Assembly (NCBI RefSeq): GCF_021401085.1
Contig: NZ_JACBFP010000002.1
Coordinates: 1 to 64,000 of the forward strand
Source: Chryseobacterium sp. R2A-55
GTDB lineage: Bacteria; Bacteroidota; Bacteroidia; Flavobacteriales; Weeksellaceae
Length of the DNA: 64,000 nucleotides
Direction of reading: 5' to 3'
The notes under the pieces were generated by a model. That model worked only from the letters and a program-made list of their open reading frames with translations. It did no database searches and was not told the origin of the DNA. The translations under genes were made by a program, and so were the position numbers. This document shows, piece by piece, positions 35,849-44,720 of the stretch; within the stretch, counting starts at the first letter, position 1; the number at the start of each line of letters is the position of its first letter.

Positions 35849-36307
35849 TTAATAGCTCCCAGACTTCAAAATCTCCTCAAAATAATTCACCAGCAAAACC
35901 CTTTCCGCTTTCGTCAAGTTGGCTTCAGGATGTTGCGCAATATATCCCGGCATCGGCATGACATAACCTTTGATGGATTTAACAGAATTATCAAGCATGC
36001 TTTTCTTCAGATCCTGGTTGTAAGTTCCCCATTCCGAGAAATTCAAATGTTCCCTTCCCTTGTTGATGTGGTGTTTGATGGACCAGGAAATTGGTGCCAC
36101 ATAGGCATATTTCGGATAAACTGTCTCATTGGAATGACAATCGTAACAAGCTTTCTTCAAAATTTCCTGCACATTATTGGGTGTTTGAAAAACCGTCACA
36201 AAATTTATTTTTTGGTCAACCGGCTTATTAGTTCGGTCAACCGGAATAAACTGGATCAGCGCGATTACGATCAGGAACCAATAAAATATTTTCAGGAAGG
36301 TCTTCAT
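35849..36307 (-). CDS. Haem-binding domain (CxxCH) exported protein
   Basis: A 152 aa protein with an N-terminal membrane helix (IFYWFLIVIALIQFIPV) and a c-type haem motif CYDCHSNET. The context (RTNKPV, then W-IKHHINKGREHLNFSEW) matches the Haem_bd (PF14376) family of Bacteroidetes periplasmic proteins of unknown role. A conserved MP-PGY segment near the C-terminus may supply an axial Met. It overlaps the upstream lipoprotein gene by 4 nt (ATGA), so the two are coupled. Confidence 0.85.
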   Translation of the reverse strand: MKTFLKIFYWFLIVIALIQFIPVDRTNKPVDQKINFVTVFQTPNNVQEILKKACYDCHSNETVYPKYAYVAPISWSIKHHINKGREHLNFSEWGTYNQDLKKSMLDNSVKSIKGYVMPMPGYIAQHPEANLTKAERVLLVNYFEEILKSGSY

Positions 36308-38007
36308 TTAGATTTAATAATTTTTGGAATATTAGCGTTTGGAGTTTCAGGCTTCAGCTGATTTGCAGGTGATTCCGGAATCGATTTCGGCTCCTCTTTT
36401 TTAGGACTCAGATCCCAGTTTTCCCGAATTTCCCATAATGGTCTGATATCAATTTTCTTCTCGAAAATATAGACGTCTTCCGCAAATTTATTGTTCTCAA
36501 AATCGGCAGTGTCCCAACTTCCGTTTTCATTATTGTCCACCAAGATCCTCAGCTGGTACCTTCCGGGTTTGATGGAATTAAAAATAAGTTGGGTTTCCCT
36601 TCCATATCTTGAATAAGCAACATCCCCCGTTTCGTTCAGCATCTGCACCCAAAAATTATGAGTGGGCGTATTTTTTAAGGTCACGAAAAAAATTCCATAA
36701 TTTTCAGTCTTATCCACTTGAAAATCAAACCGGTAAGATTTTGCATTATTGGCAAAAAAGGACGAAACCGTTTCTTTCGGCACAGTCAGGGAATACTTTT
36801 TTCCTTCCTTAAATTGGGACGAAAGCTGAATTTCAAAAGGATTTTTCTCAGATATTTTCGCGGTAAATTCTTGTTGGATACTGTCTGAAACGAGTTTCCA
36901 TTTTTCCGGCTGGATTTTATCCACCTCATAATTCGAACTGAAAACAAAATCCTGCTTTGGCGGCAGCAGGTTTCCTTTTGCATTAGAAATCGTCATCTCA
37001 TTCTTTGCATTGAACCGGTAGAAGATCGAGGCTGAATCCTTCTTCACCCCATTATCATAAGCAAACTTCAAATTTTCGCTCTGTGTAATTCCTAGATTTT
37101 CCTTTTTCGCATCAAACCAAATATACACGGAATCAGATTTTGGAAGATGGGTGACTTTGTAATTTTCCGGTTTGTTTCCTTTTGCGGTCACCTTCACTTG
37201 ATCGGGATTTCCTTCAAAAAACATTAGAATTCCGCCCGGAACTTCCTTCATTTCAGTGTATCTAACCGTTTTTTTGGAAGGAAAAAGATTAATTTTCAGA
37301 CCTGAAATACTTTTATCCAAATTCACCTCATCCTGGATGAAACCTACGTTTTCCTTACCCGCATCAAAAACTGAATTGGAATTGGTATCATCAAATGCCA
37401 AAATCCGATATTTTCCCGGTGACAGGTAATTCAGTTCAAAATAGCCATCCGGATCCACTTTGGTAATATAATACGGTTTTTGCCGGTAATTCATGGTATC
37501 TTTTACCTGATAAAGCCCGACCACCAGATTTTTTTCGTCTGCTTTAGCATTTTTATTAGGAACTAACGTGTTTACTTCGCCACTGATATATAAATCGTCA
37601 ATTTTCTTCCCGGTGGAAAACGCAAAATTATAGTATTTTAGAGCGTTCCCTTCATTATTATCCACGATTGCATTTCCGAAATTGAAGTTGTAAGTTGTAT
37701 TGGCTTGCAGCGTATCGTCCCATTTGATCACCAAATACTTATTCGCCATGCCGGATGGAAGAATTTTCTTGATTTTGATGGGTGGGGAAATAATCAGGTT
37801 TTTATTGATTTCCTTAAGCGTAATGTACTCATCAAAATCAATCCGTAGTTCTCTGATGTCCACCGGAACGTTAATTCTGGCGGTGTCTATATTGCTTCCC
37901 ACCACGTTTGGTGGAATCGTGTCTTTGTCGCCTCCAACCGGTGATCCGACTCTAGCACACGAAAACAAAATCAAACTGAATATTAAAAGAAGAAGAATTC
38001 TCTTCAT
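36304..38007 (-). CDS. Ig-like-domain lipoprotein
   Basis: A 567 aa predicted lipoprotein. The signal peptide ends in a lipobox (LILFSCARVGSP). Residues 30-140 match a bacterial Ig-like (Big_5/SbsA) domain, including IDFDEYITLKEINKNLIISP and TYNFNFGNAIVDNNEGN. A following region (LSPGKYRILAFDDTNSNSVFD, repeated as RYQLRILVDNNENGSWD) looks like prealbumin-type modules. The family is common in Bacteroidetes and has no assigned function. It is coupled by an ATGA overlap to the haem-binding gene. Confidence 0.82.
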   Translation of the reverse strand: MKRILLLLIFSLILFSCARVGSPVGGDKDTIPPNVVGSNIDTARINVPVDIRELRIDFDEYITLKEINKNLIISPPIKIKKILPSGMANKYLVIKWDDTLQANTTYNFNFGNAIVDNNEGNALKYYNFAFSTGKKIDDLYISGEVNTLVPNKNAKADEKNLVVGLYQVKDTMNYRQKPYYITKVDPDGYFELNYLSPGKYRILAFDDTNSNSVFDAGKENVGFIQDEVNLDKSISGLKINLFPSKKTVRYTEMKEVPGGILMFFEGNPDQVKVTAKGNKPENYKVTHLPKSDSVYIWFDAKKENLGITQSENLKFAYDNGVKKDSASIFYRFNAKNEMTISNAKGNLLPPKQDFVFSSNYEVDKIQPEKWKLVSDSIQQEFTAKISEKNPFEIQLSSQFKEGKKYSLTVPKETVSSFFANNAKSYRFDFQVDKTENYGIFFVTLKNTPTHNFWVQMLNETGDVAYSRYGRETQLIFNSIKPGRYQLRILVDNNENGSWDTADFENNKFAEDVYIFEKKIDIRPLWEIRENWDLSPKKEEPKSIPESPANQLKPETPNANIPKIIKSK

Positions 38008-38034
38008 TGATAAATTTTGAACAAAAGTAAGAAA

Positions 38035-39312
38035 TTATTCGCTGTAAGAATCGGGATTTCCCTGTGGATTCGCTTTCTGCAAACTGTCATTTTCGTTCAT
38101 TTCTTTTCGGAATTTCTGCATTTCATAAGGGAAATTTTCAAACAGACCCGAAAGTGCCAATGCAGAATAAACCCTCCTGGAATACTTGTTTCCAATGGCC
38201 ACGATGGTCACCTTTGATTTTAGCAAATGTCCGAAAACAGAATTTGTTCCATGCCACCATCCATTGTGATAAGTTAATTTCTCATTGGCGTCGAAAACCT
38301 TCATCCGGAAACCGATGCCGTAATTATTCACTCCGGGTCTTTCATTGCTGTGCGGCTGGAAAACCAAATCATACAAATCATGCCGAAGGAAATTTTTGGC
38401 ATACATCGCCTTTGAAAAATTCAGCAAATCCCTCGGTGTGGTATAGACATTCTTATCGCCGTAAATCAAATCCAGACGGTCATAAGGATAAACTTTCGGT
38501 CCGCGCTGGTAAAAAGATTTCGCTGCAGTCAGCGTATCCTTCTCTTCAAAAATGTGGGTGTTTTTCATTTTTAAAGGCCGAAAAACAATTTGCTGCATCG
38601 CCTCCGGAAACGGTATTGCCGTTACTTTCTCGATAATTAATGCGAGGAGCGCAAAATTCGTGTTGCAGTATTCAAACCCTGTGTCGGTATCGCGGGAAAG
38701 TTCCGGCTTATAACGAATCAGCAATTGGAGCACATCTTGATTCGTTATGAATTTCTTGGAAAGTTCTGCAGGTTTCGGCGCTATTTTTTCGATAAAATAC
38801 TCATATTTCGGCAAACCACTTCTTTGAGTTAAAAGACTGTAAACCGTCACTTTAGGATAAGGAAATTTAGGGAAGAATTTGGTGACATGGTCATAAAGAC
38901 CAATTCTTCCACCTTCCACAAGTTTCAGTGTCGCCATTGCGGTAATCGGCTTGGAAACGGAAGCCACATGAAGCGGCACAGTCGCTGTGATGGGTTCCTC
39001 ATTTTGGTCCTGGCCGAATCCACGATAGTTTTCGTAAAGTATTTTATCACCTTTCGCTACCAGAAATCCACCCCACAAATCACCTTTCTCCCAAACATTT
39101 TCATAATATTTTTTAATGACGGAAACAATGGAATCCTGATTCTTGAGCTGATCATCCTTGCTGCTGAAAACACTGCCTAAGTCAATATTTCCAAAATTGG
39201 GCAACGCAGTATTTGAGCTCTGTCCGTCGTCATTACTTGTTGAATCTTTTTTGCAGGAAAGAAATACAAAACTTAAAAGGATGAGTATAGAAATACTTTT
39301 GAGAAACTTCAT
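38035..39312 (-). CDS. Serine hydrolase lipoprotein (class C beta-lactamase family)
   Basis: A 425 aa predicted lipoprotein (lipobox FVFLSCKKD). The beta-lactamase/DD-peptidase-type fold shows the SxxK motif in HVASVSKPITAM and the YxN motif in FEYCNTNFALL. A GWWHGTN segment near residue 355 probably replaces the KTG box. Family members are DD-peptidases, esterases or D-aminopeptidases; true beta-lactamase activity is not implied. It lies 27 nt upstream of the Ig-like lipoprotein gene. Confidence 0.87.
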   Translation of the reverse strand: MKFLKSISILILLSFVFLSCKKDSTSNDDGQSSNTALPNFGNIDLGSVFSSKDDQLKNQDSIVSVIKKYYENVWEKGDLWGGFLVAKGDKILYENYRGFGQDQNEEPITATVPLHVASVSKPITAMATLKLVEGGRIGLYDHVTKFFPKFPYPKVTVYSLLTQRSGLPKYEYFIEKIAPKPAELSKKFITNQDVLQLLIRYKPELSRDTDTGFEYCNTNFALLALIIEKVTAIPFPEAMQQIVFRPLKMKNTHIFEEKDTLTAAKSFYQRGPKVYPYDRLDLIYGDKNVYTTPRDLLNFSKAMYAKNFLRHDLYDLVFQPHSNERPGVNNYGIGFRMKVFDANEKLTYHNGWWHGTNSVFGHLLKSKVTIVAIGNKYSRRVYSALALSGLFENFPYEMQKFRKEMNENDSLQKANPQGNPDSYSE

Positions 39313-39393
39313 CAGAAAATTTTGGGGTCAAAAATCTCCGCAAGGTAAGAAGTTTTTCAGTGAGTTTTTTAGGACTGGAGTCATAAAGATTTG

Positions 39394-40350
39394 TTAAGAA
39401 TTTTGAAATTCCATCAAAATCTTATCCACAATCACTTGCGCCAACTTCTCTTTGCTTTGAATCGTCCAACCCGCAATATGAGGCGTCACGATCACTTTTT
39501 CGCTCTCCAGAAGAAACTTCAAATCTTGATTTTCAATGTCACCTACCGAAGTAGAAGGATCCAGATTTTCAAAAGAGGCTTGTTCATATTCCAGAACATC
39601 CAGAGCTGCACCTTTCACTTTTCCATTTTTAATGGCTTCAACTAAATCTTTAGTTTTCACATTGTTACCTCTTGCCGCGTTCACGAAATAGAAATCCTTC
39701 TTCATTTCAGAAATGAACTTTTGGTCGATTAAATGGTAAGTTTCCGGAGTGATTGGAGTATGAAGACTTAAGATATCGGTTTCATTTTGAAGCGTTTCCA
39801 GTGAAACCTGGGTTCCAAATGCATCAGTAAGGTTTGGCAAAATATCATGAAAAATAACTTTCACACCAAATCCTGAGAGCCTTTTCGCCAAAGCTTTTCC
39901 CATGTTTCCGTACCCGATAATCCCGAAGGTTTTCCCCATCAGTTCGTCACCTCGGTTTTCCTCACGTTTCCAAATTCCATTTTTCACTTCATTTGACGCA
40001 ATGAACAAACGGTTCATCAAAATCAACAACATACCCACAACATGTTCCGCAACCGAATCGCGGTTTCCTTCCGGCGAACTGATCACTTTGATGCCTGAAC
40101 TTTCCGCAAAATCCACATCGATATTTTCCAGTCCCGCTCCTACTCTTGCTATAAATTTCAGATTGCTTGCGTTTTCCAGAAAGTTTCTGTCGATCGGGAT
40201 CCTGCTGCGGATAATGATCCCATCATAATTTGAAATTTTTTTAAGGACTTCATCATAAGAGGAATCAAAATCTTCCTCGACCTTAAAACCTTTCGCAGAA
40301 AGCTGTTCAGTAATTAAGGGATGGTTTTTGTCTAATAACAAGACGGTCAT
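39394..40350 (-). CDS. D-2-hydroxyacid dehydrogenase (NAD-dependent)
   Basis: A 318 aa cytosolic oxidoreductase of the D-3-phosphoglycerate/D-lactate dehydrogenase family. Visible features are VGAGLENID with the substrate Arg preceding, the NAD fold GIIGYGNMGKALAK, NAARGNNVKTKDLVEAI, the catalytic Glu region LDVLEYEQ and the catalytic His in VTPHIAGWT. It lacks the C-terminal ACT domain of long SerA enzymes. It may make hydroxypyruvate or 3-phosphohydroxypyruvate, but no serC neighbour supports serine synthesis here. Confidence 0.88.
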   Translation of the reverse strand: MTVLLLDKNHPLITEQLSAKGFKVEEDFDSSYDEVLKKISNYDGIIIRSRIPIDRNFLENASNLKFIARVGAGLENIDVDFAESSGIKVISSPEGNRDSVAEHVVGMLLILMNRLFIASNEVKNGIWKREENRGDELMGKTFGIIGYGNMGKALAKRLSGFGVKVIFHDILPNLTDAFGTQVSLETLQNETDILSLHTPITPETYHLIDQKFISEMKKDFYFVNAARGNNVKTKDLVEAIKNGKVKGAALDVLEYEQASFENLDPSTSVGDIENQDLKFLLESEKVIVTPHIAGWTIQSKEKLAQVIVDKILMEFQNS

Positions 40351-40375
40351 TTTGATGCGAGTTTGAATGTTTTAC

Positions 40376-40903
40376 CTAGATTGTATCTGATTGTTGGAAC
40401 AATTTGCGCAATTCCACCGAATCCATCGGCTTCATTCTTCCAGAGAGGATTAATGAAAGTTCCTTCCGCCTCAAAGCAGCTGAAAATCTTAATTTTTCCA
40501 CTTCAGTTTCCGGCTCCATCTGCGGAATCGGAATCGGCCGGTTGAATTCATCCACCGCCACGAAGGTGTAGATTCCTTCGTTGGTATGGATTTTTCTCTG
40601 ATTAATCGGATCGTCTAACCAAACATCCACATAAATTTCCATGGAAGTAGAAAACGCTCTGGACACTTTGGATTCCAAAACCACGATTCCACCTTCCGGA
40701 ATAGGTTCCTTGAACGAGACGTGATTCACAGACGCAGTTACCACTCTTCTTTCGCAATGTCTCGCTGCTGAGATCGACGCACAGCGGTCCATTTTTGCGA
40801 GCAGTTCGCCGCCGAAAAGATTACGAAGCGAGTTGGTTTCGTTGGGCAGCACGATATTCGTCATGATCGTCAAGGATTCTGAAGCTTTTTTTATTTTTCC
40901 CAT
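40376..40903 (-). CDS. Acyl-CoA thioesterase (hotdog fold)
   Basis: A 175 aa YciA/BFIT-type acyl-CoA thioesterase. The N-terminal segment VLPNETNSLRNLFGGELLAKMDRCASISA is the family signature; its Asn and Asp residues form the active site. VNHVSFKEPIPEGGIV follows, with a conserved VDVWLDDP strand. It hydrolyses acyl-CoA to free acid and CoA in the cytoplasm. The D-2-hydroxyacid dehydrogenase gene follows 25 nt downstream. Confidence 0.9.
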   Translation of the reverse strand: MGKIKKASESLTIMTNIVLPNETNSLRNLFGGELLAKMDRCASISAARHCERRVVTASVNHVSFKEPIPEGGIVVLESKVSRAFSTSMEIYVDVWLDDPINQRKIHTNEGIYTFVAVDEFNRPIPIPQMEPETEVEKLRFSAALRRKELSLILSGRMKPMDSVELRKLFQQSDTI

Positions 40904-40928
40904 TGAGTTCTAAAATGTTTTGGAAATT

Positions 40929-41639
40929 TCATTTTTTCACCTGACTTTCAGGCAGTGTTCCGTCATTCGGAAGGAAATCGGACGAAAGAGAATCGGTTTT
41001 TATTTTCGCGGAATCAACTTTCGCAGGATCTTTTACCAATTTCTTTTTGGGTTTCTGAGCCGGAATTTTATCGAAAGATTTCTTGCCAAAAATGAATTCA
41101 GGTTGAGAAATTCCAAAATAGGTAATCACGCCGATTCCGATGAGCAACGGCAAAATCCACCACCCGGAATTATGGAATTGATAAGAGCTTTTCTCAGATT
41201 TTTTTTTGGACTTTGTTTTTGGGTTCTTGATTTCAGAAATATTGATCTGTTCCAGTCCATAGAAATCCGGCGAAAGGTGCTCCGTCCTTAAGCCCGAAAA
41301 TTGGATCTTTTCATCATTCAAAAAAAATGTGCCAAGATGATCCACCGAGAGTGTTTTCTCTTTATGCAAAGTCCCGTTCCAGTAATTGATCAATTTCCTG
41401 ACCTCAATTTCCGCATCAATCTGTGGAATTTTCTTTTCTGCAGAAACGTAACTCGCCAAATCTATATTCTTCCCAATAAAATCTGCAGTGAAGGCAATTT
41501 CACTTCCAGGAGGCAAAATATTTTTCGCATCCTGATCCATCTTTGCATTCGCATTTTTCAAAAAAAAAGTCCCGAAACCACTAACGGAAGTGGCACCATT
41601 TTGCCGCAGCGAATCGAGAATGAGGGAAGGAAGATTCAT
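40929..41639 (-). CDS. HU-CCDC81-type domain membrane protein
   Basis: A 236 aa protein. Residues 1-60 and 70-120 are two related HU-like domains (note SGFGTFFL and DHLGTFFL, 80 residues apart), resembling the bacterial HU-CCDC81 pair. A Lys/Ser-rich linker, one membrane helix (residues 158-176) and a 60-residue basic tail follow. Many Bacteroidetes relatives end in a peptidoglycan-binding SPOR domain; none is seen here. The protein may bind DNA or protein at the membrane. It precedes the thioesterase gene by 25 nt. Confidence 0.72.
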   Translation of the reverse strand: MNLPSLILDSLRQNGATSVSGFGTFFLKNANAKMDQDAKNILPPGSEIAFTADFIGKNIDLASYVSAEKKIPQIDAEIEVRKLINYWNGTLHKEKTLSVDHLGTFFLNDEKIQFSGLRTEHLSPDFYGLEQINISEIKNPKTKSKKKSEKSSYQFHNSGWWILPLLIGIGVITYFGISQPEFIFGKKSFDKIPAQKPKKKLVKDPAKVDSAKIKTDSLSSDFLPNDGTLPESQVKK

Positions 41640-41678
41640 AACATGGCAAATTTATGGTTTTTGGGGGCTTTATCAAAA

Positions 41679-41709
41679 TAAAAAAAGACTACATTTAGGT
41701 AGCCTTTTT
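41679..41709 (-). terminator. Terminator of the TonB-dependent receptor gene
   Basis: On the minus strand AAAGGCTAC pairs with GTAGTCTTT (one G-U) around a 6-nt loop, followed by a U run, 66 nt beyond the receptor stop. Confidence 0.7.
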
Positions 41710-41774
41710 CAATGATTTGAAGCAAATACCTTTGCTGATTCATTATTTTTAGGAGGAATTTACATTTTTTTTAT

Positions 41775-43874
41775 TTATTGAAACAAGATACTCATTCCGA
41801 ACAAAAAATGGGTTCCGGCTTGTGCAAAATAAATCGGTCCATCATAAACATAGCCGTTGTTCACATATTTTTTGTTAAAGAGATTGTTCACCAAAAGTTT
41901 GAAATTAACCTCTGTTCTTTGCAGATTTAAGGTATATCTTGCGGTAAAATCGGTGAGGAAATAATCTTTCAGTTTCAAATCAGGATTATTGGTATTGTCT
42001 AAAAACTGGCTTCCAACATATTGATTCTGAATACCTAAACTCAAATTTTTTCCTGGACTGAAGTTCAGCAGAATATTTCCGAGGACGTCCGGAGAAAAAG
42101 AAATCGGCGTGTCTCCCAAATTTTCGATTCCGGAATCGGTTTCGTTTTTGAAATCTAAGTTTTCGTTTTTGCTTAATGTAAGGTTTCCCGAAATGTCCCA
42201 TTTTTCAGTAAGTTTTGCAAGCGCTCCAAGCTCAATTCCCATTCGGTAACTTTTCCCGGAATTGACGCGGATGAATTCGCCCACATTATTGATCTGTCCG
42301 TTCAAAACCAACTGATTTACATAATTCATATAGTACAGATTCGTAGTGAACGAAAAATTTCCAAAAGATTTTTCAATTCCCGCCTCGTAATCATGGAGTT
42401 TTTCAGGTTGTGTTTCAGGGTTTGCAAAAAGATCATCACGATTCGGTTCCCTGTGCGCGTGTGCATAAGATAGGAAAATTTTTCCTTGTGAGATTTTATA
42501 GTTCACCCCGAATTTCGGATTGAAGAAAAGCCATTTCTTATCCAAATCAGCCCCTTCGCCATCTCCAGACTGTACTATTTTGGTATCATAGCTAATGTTT
42601 CTCAACTGTAAATCACCGAAAAATTCGAAATCACTGACCTTAAAAATCGCTTTTGCAAAACCAGCCATTTCATTCTTGATCGAGCGGTTCCGGTAATATT
42701 CAAACCCATTGATTTCTGGAAAATAAACTCCGGTTACATCGCCATGATGTCTTCCGTAATATTGGTTTCCAACGATTCCAAAATTGAGATCCAGGTTTTC
42801 GAACTTTCCGTAAATTGTAGAAACTCCGCCATAGAAATCATTATCCAGCCATTTTTTTCTGATGAAGTCGGAACGCGTAACAGTGCCTTGATTGGGCAGG
42901 TTATATTTTGAGAATTTCGCGTCCTGCTTGTAGTTTTCGTAGTAGCCTTTTCCTTTGGTATAATGAAAAGTGGTTTCCAAATTCCAGTGTTCATTGAAAT
43001 TCTGCTCCCATAGCAATTGGTAATGATTTTGACGATAATTGTCGGTTTCATTACTGTAAAACCCAATGACATTTTCCCAGTTCGAATCATAAATCGCTCC
43101 CGAAGGATTGAATTTCGGGTTGGTTTCCCATGTCGCCTTGTCAATTCCATTCCACGCTTGGTAGGTTTTTTCCTTTCCGCCAAAAGCCATGAAACGGAGT
43201 TTCGTCTTATTTTCCTCAAAAAGAACAGTGAAATTATAGGAATCCAGATCCGAAAAAGCGCGGTCTATATAACCATCGGAATGGATTTTCGTATACCGTC
43301 CCATCACAGAAAGTCGGTTTTTCCAGAATTTCCCGGAACCAACTTCAGCAGAATACTTATAGGTGTTGAAAGAACCGTAAGAATTATCTGATCTTACATA
43401 AAATTTCCTATCGGGATTTTTAGAAATCACATTCACGCTCGCTCCAAATGCAGAAACTCCATTTGTCGAAGTTCCTACGCCACGCTGAATCACAATTTGT
43501 GATGCAGAACTCGTCAAGTCCGGAACATCCACAAAAAAAGTCCCCTGACTTTCGGAATCGTTGTATGGAACGCCGTTCATCATCACATTGATCCCGTTTC
43601 CACCCACTCCGCGGATCCTGAAACCGGTATATCCAACGCCATTTCCCGCATCGGAAGTTGAGATAACCGACATTTGGTTTTTCAACAAAATCGGCAGATC
43701 CTGCCCGAGATTCTTTTGTTCCAAATCCTTTTGAACATTGATGATTTCTTTTGCGACAGGAAGTCGTCTGGTAAAATTGATGGACTCAATTTCTGTGGTT
43801 TTAACCGAATCCTTTTGAATTTGTGCATAAAACACAGCCGGACTGAGAAGTCCTAAAAAAAATAATCCTTTCAT
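41775..43874 (-). CDS. TonB-dependent outer-membrane receptor under TPP riboswitch control (probable thiamine receptor)
   Basis: A 699 aa outer-membrane transporter. The signal peptide (MKGLFFLGLLSPAVFYAQ) is followed by a plug domain (IRGVGGNGINVMMNGVPYND, then QIVIQRGVGTSTNGVSAFGAS) and a 22-strand barrel with the TonB-type end (GTHFLFGMSILFQ, terminal Phe-Gln). No carboxypeptidase-like or SusC N-terminal extension is present. The gene lies just downstream of a TPP riboswitch, so it most likely imports thiamine or a precursor, like the TPP-regulated receptors described in Bacteroidetes. I start at the ATG at 43874. The frame open to 43973 runs into riboswitch sequence. No SusD partner is adjacent. 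Confidence 0.93.
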   Translation of the reverse strand: MKGLFFLGLLSPAVFYAQIQKDSVKTTEIESINFTRRLPVAKEIINVQKDLEQKNLGQDLPILLKNQMSVISTSDAGNGVGYTGFRIRGVGGNGINVMMNGVPYNDSESQGTFFVDVPDLTSSASQIVIQRGVGTSTNGVSAFGASVNVISKNPDRKFYVRSDNSYGSFNTYKYSAEVGSGKFWKNRLSVMGRYTKIHSDGYIDRAFSDLDSYNFTVLFEENKTKLRFMAFGGKEKTYQAWNGIDKATWETNPKFNPSGAIYDSNWENVIGFYSNETDNYRQNHYQLLWEQNFNEHWNLETTFHYTKGKGYYENYKQDAKFSKYNLPNQGTVTRSDFIRKKWLDNDFYGGVSTIYGKFENLDLNFGIVGNQYYGRHHGDVTGVYFPEINGFEYYRNRSIKNEMAGFAKAIFKVSDFEFFGDLQLRNISYDTKIVQSGDGEGADLDKKWLFFNPKFGVNYKISQGKIFLSYAHAHREPNRDDLFANPETQPEKLHDYEAGIEKSFGNFSFTTNLYYMNYVNQLVLNGQINNVGEFIRVNSGKSYRMGIELGALAKLTEKWDISGNLTLSKNENLDFKNETDSGIENLGDTPISFSPDVLGNILLNFSPGKNLSLGIQNQYVGSQFLDNTNNPDLKLKDYFLTDFTARYTLNLQRTEVNFKLLVNNLFNKKYVNNGYVYDGPIYFAQAGTHFLFGMSILFQ

Positions 43875-43943
43875 TCTTTTAATTTTTAAGATTAATTGAA
43901 TAAAAGGGGTGATTATGGAAATCAGAATTACGAAGTAGGAATT

Positions 43944-43957
43944 GCGAAAGCTTTCGC
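43944..43957. repeat. 14-nt perfect palindrome in the riboswitch leader
   Basis: GCGAAAGCTTTCGC reads the same on both strands and lies between the TPP aptamer and the receptor start. In RNA it would form a stem of up to 5-6 bp. A second small stem (CCGAT-AGTG-ATCGG) lies at 43966-43979. Together they are candidates for the expression platform. Confidence 0.5.
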
Positions 43958-43997
43958 TCTTCATACCGATCACTATCGGGATTCGTATTTCAAAATT

Positions 43998-44074
43998 TGA
44001 ACGTCCCTAAACAGCATTACCTGTTCCAGGTTCATTGGGTATAATCTCAGCTTTTCAAGGCACCCCTTTATTTC
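43998..44074 (-). promoter_or_regulatory. TPP (thiamine pyrophosphate) riboswitch
   Basis: Read on the minus strand the region carries the conserved THI-box order: AGGGGTGCC, GCTGAGA, ATACCC, GAACCTG, then GGTAATGC and a closing GGGACG. This is a confident aptamer match. It lies about 125 nt upstream of the TonB-dependent receptor and would repress it when thiamine pyrophosphate is plentiful. A TAATTTCG possible -7 box is at 44088-44081. Confidence 0.93.
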
Positions 44075-44108
44075 TACATGCGAAATTACGAAAAATAAAA
44101 TGACATCC

Positions 44109-44501
44109 TTATAGATTTCGAAAAACAAAGTAAAGAACTATTATTCCAAGAATCAGCAACATGGTTTCCAAGCCAAATAAGAAACGGTTTATTCTTGGGA
44201 AAAGCCTTCTGTTATTTGGAAAACTGAAGAGCAATCCCATCATCACATAAGGAATAGAAACCACCATTAAAGCATTATACCCGAACGCCTTTCTGAAATT
44301 GAGATGAAGTAGTTCATGGAAAGCCCTTTGCGAACCACATCCAGGACAATCCAATCCTGTAACTGTTTTAAACGGACATGCCGGAAAAAAAAGATTAGTG
44401 GCCGGATTATATATAAAATAAACCGCCCCAAAAGCCAAAATTAAAATAATAAAAAAATACCGGCTGTTTTTTTTAAAAAACGATATCAATTTAAAGTGCA
44501 A
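44109..44501 (-). CDS. DUF2752 family membrane protein
   Basis: A 130 aa protein with three hydrophobic segments and the DUF2752 signature CPFKTVTGLDCPGCGSQRAFHELLHLNF. The cysteines of the CPGCG block could bind metal. Function is unknown, though the family is widespread. No ATG precedes the conserved part: the start is TTG at 44501, or another TTG at 44489. It lies upstream of the TPP riboswitch on the same strand. Confidence 0.8.
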   Translation of the reverse strand: MHFKLISFFKKNSRYFFIILILAFGAVYFIYNPATNLFFPACPFKTVTGLDCPGCGSQRAFHELLHLNFRKAFGYNALMVVSIPYVMMGLLFSFPNNRRLFPRINRFLFGLETMLLILGIIVLYFVFRNL

Positions 44502-44680
44502 TTTGAAAATTGGTTAAAAGTAATAATTTTCGGATTCACAGCACCAATTAATTTTTCGATGGCCAAATTTCCGGTAGTTATTTGTCATAAGCATCAGTTA
44601 ATGAGCCGCAAATAGATGTGTCACATTATATTTATATTCAATCTAAATGATTAAAGTCTGCTCCTTGCTGAAAATTTTCG

Positions 44681-44688
44681 TATTTTTG
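44681..44688 (+). promoter_or_regulatory. Possible -7 box of the aconitase gene
   Basis: TATTTTTG matches TAnnTTTG, 32 nt before the ATG at 44721. No TTG is found at the right -33 distance. Confidence 0.35.
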
Positions 44689-44720
44689 AACTTCGAAATT
44701 TTCATTAAAAACATACCGAT

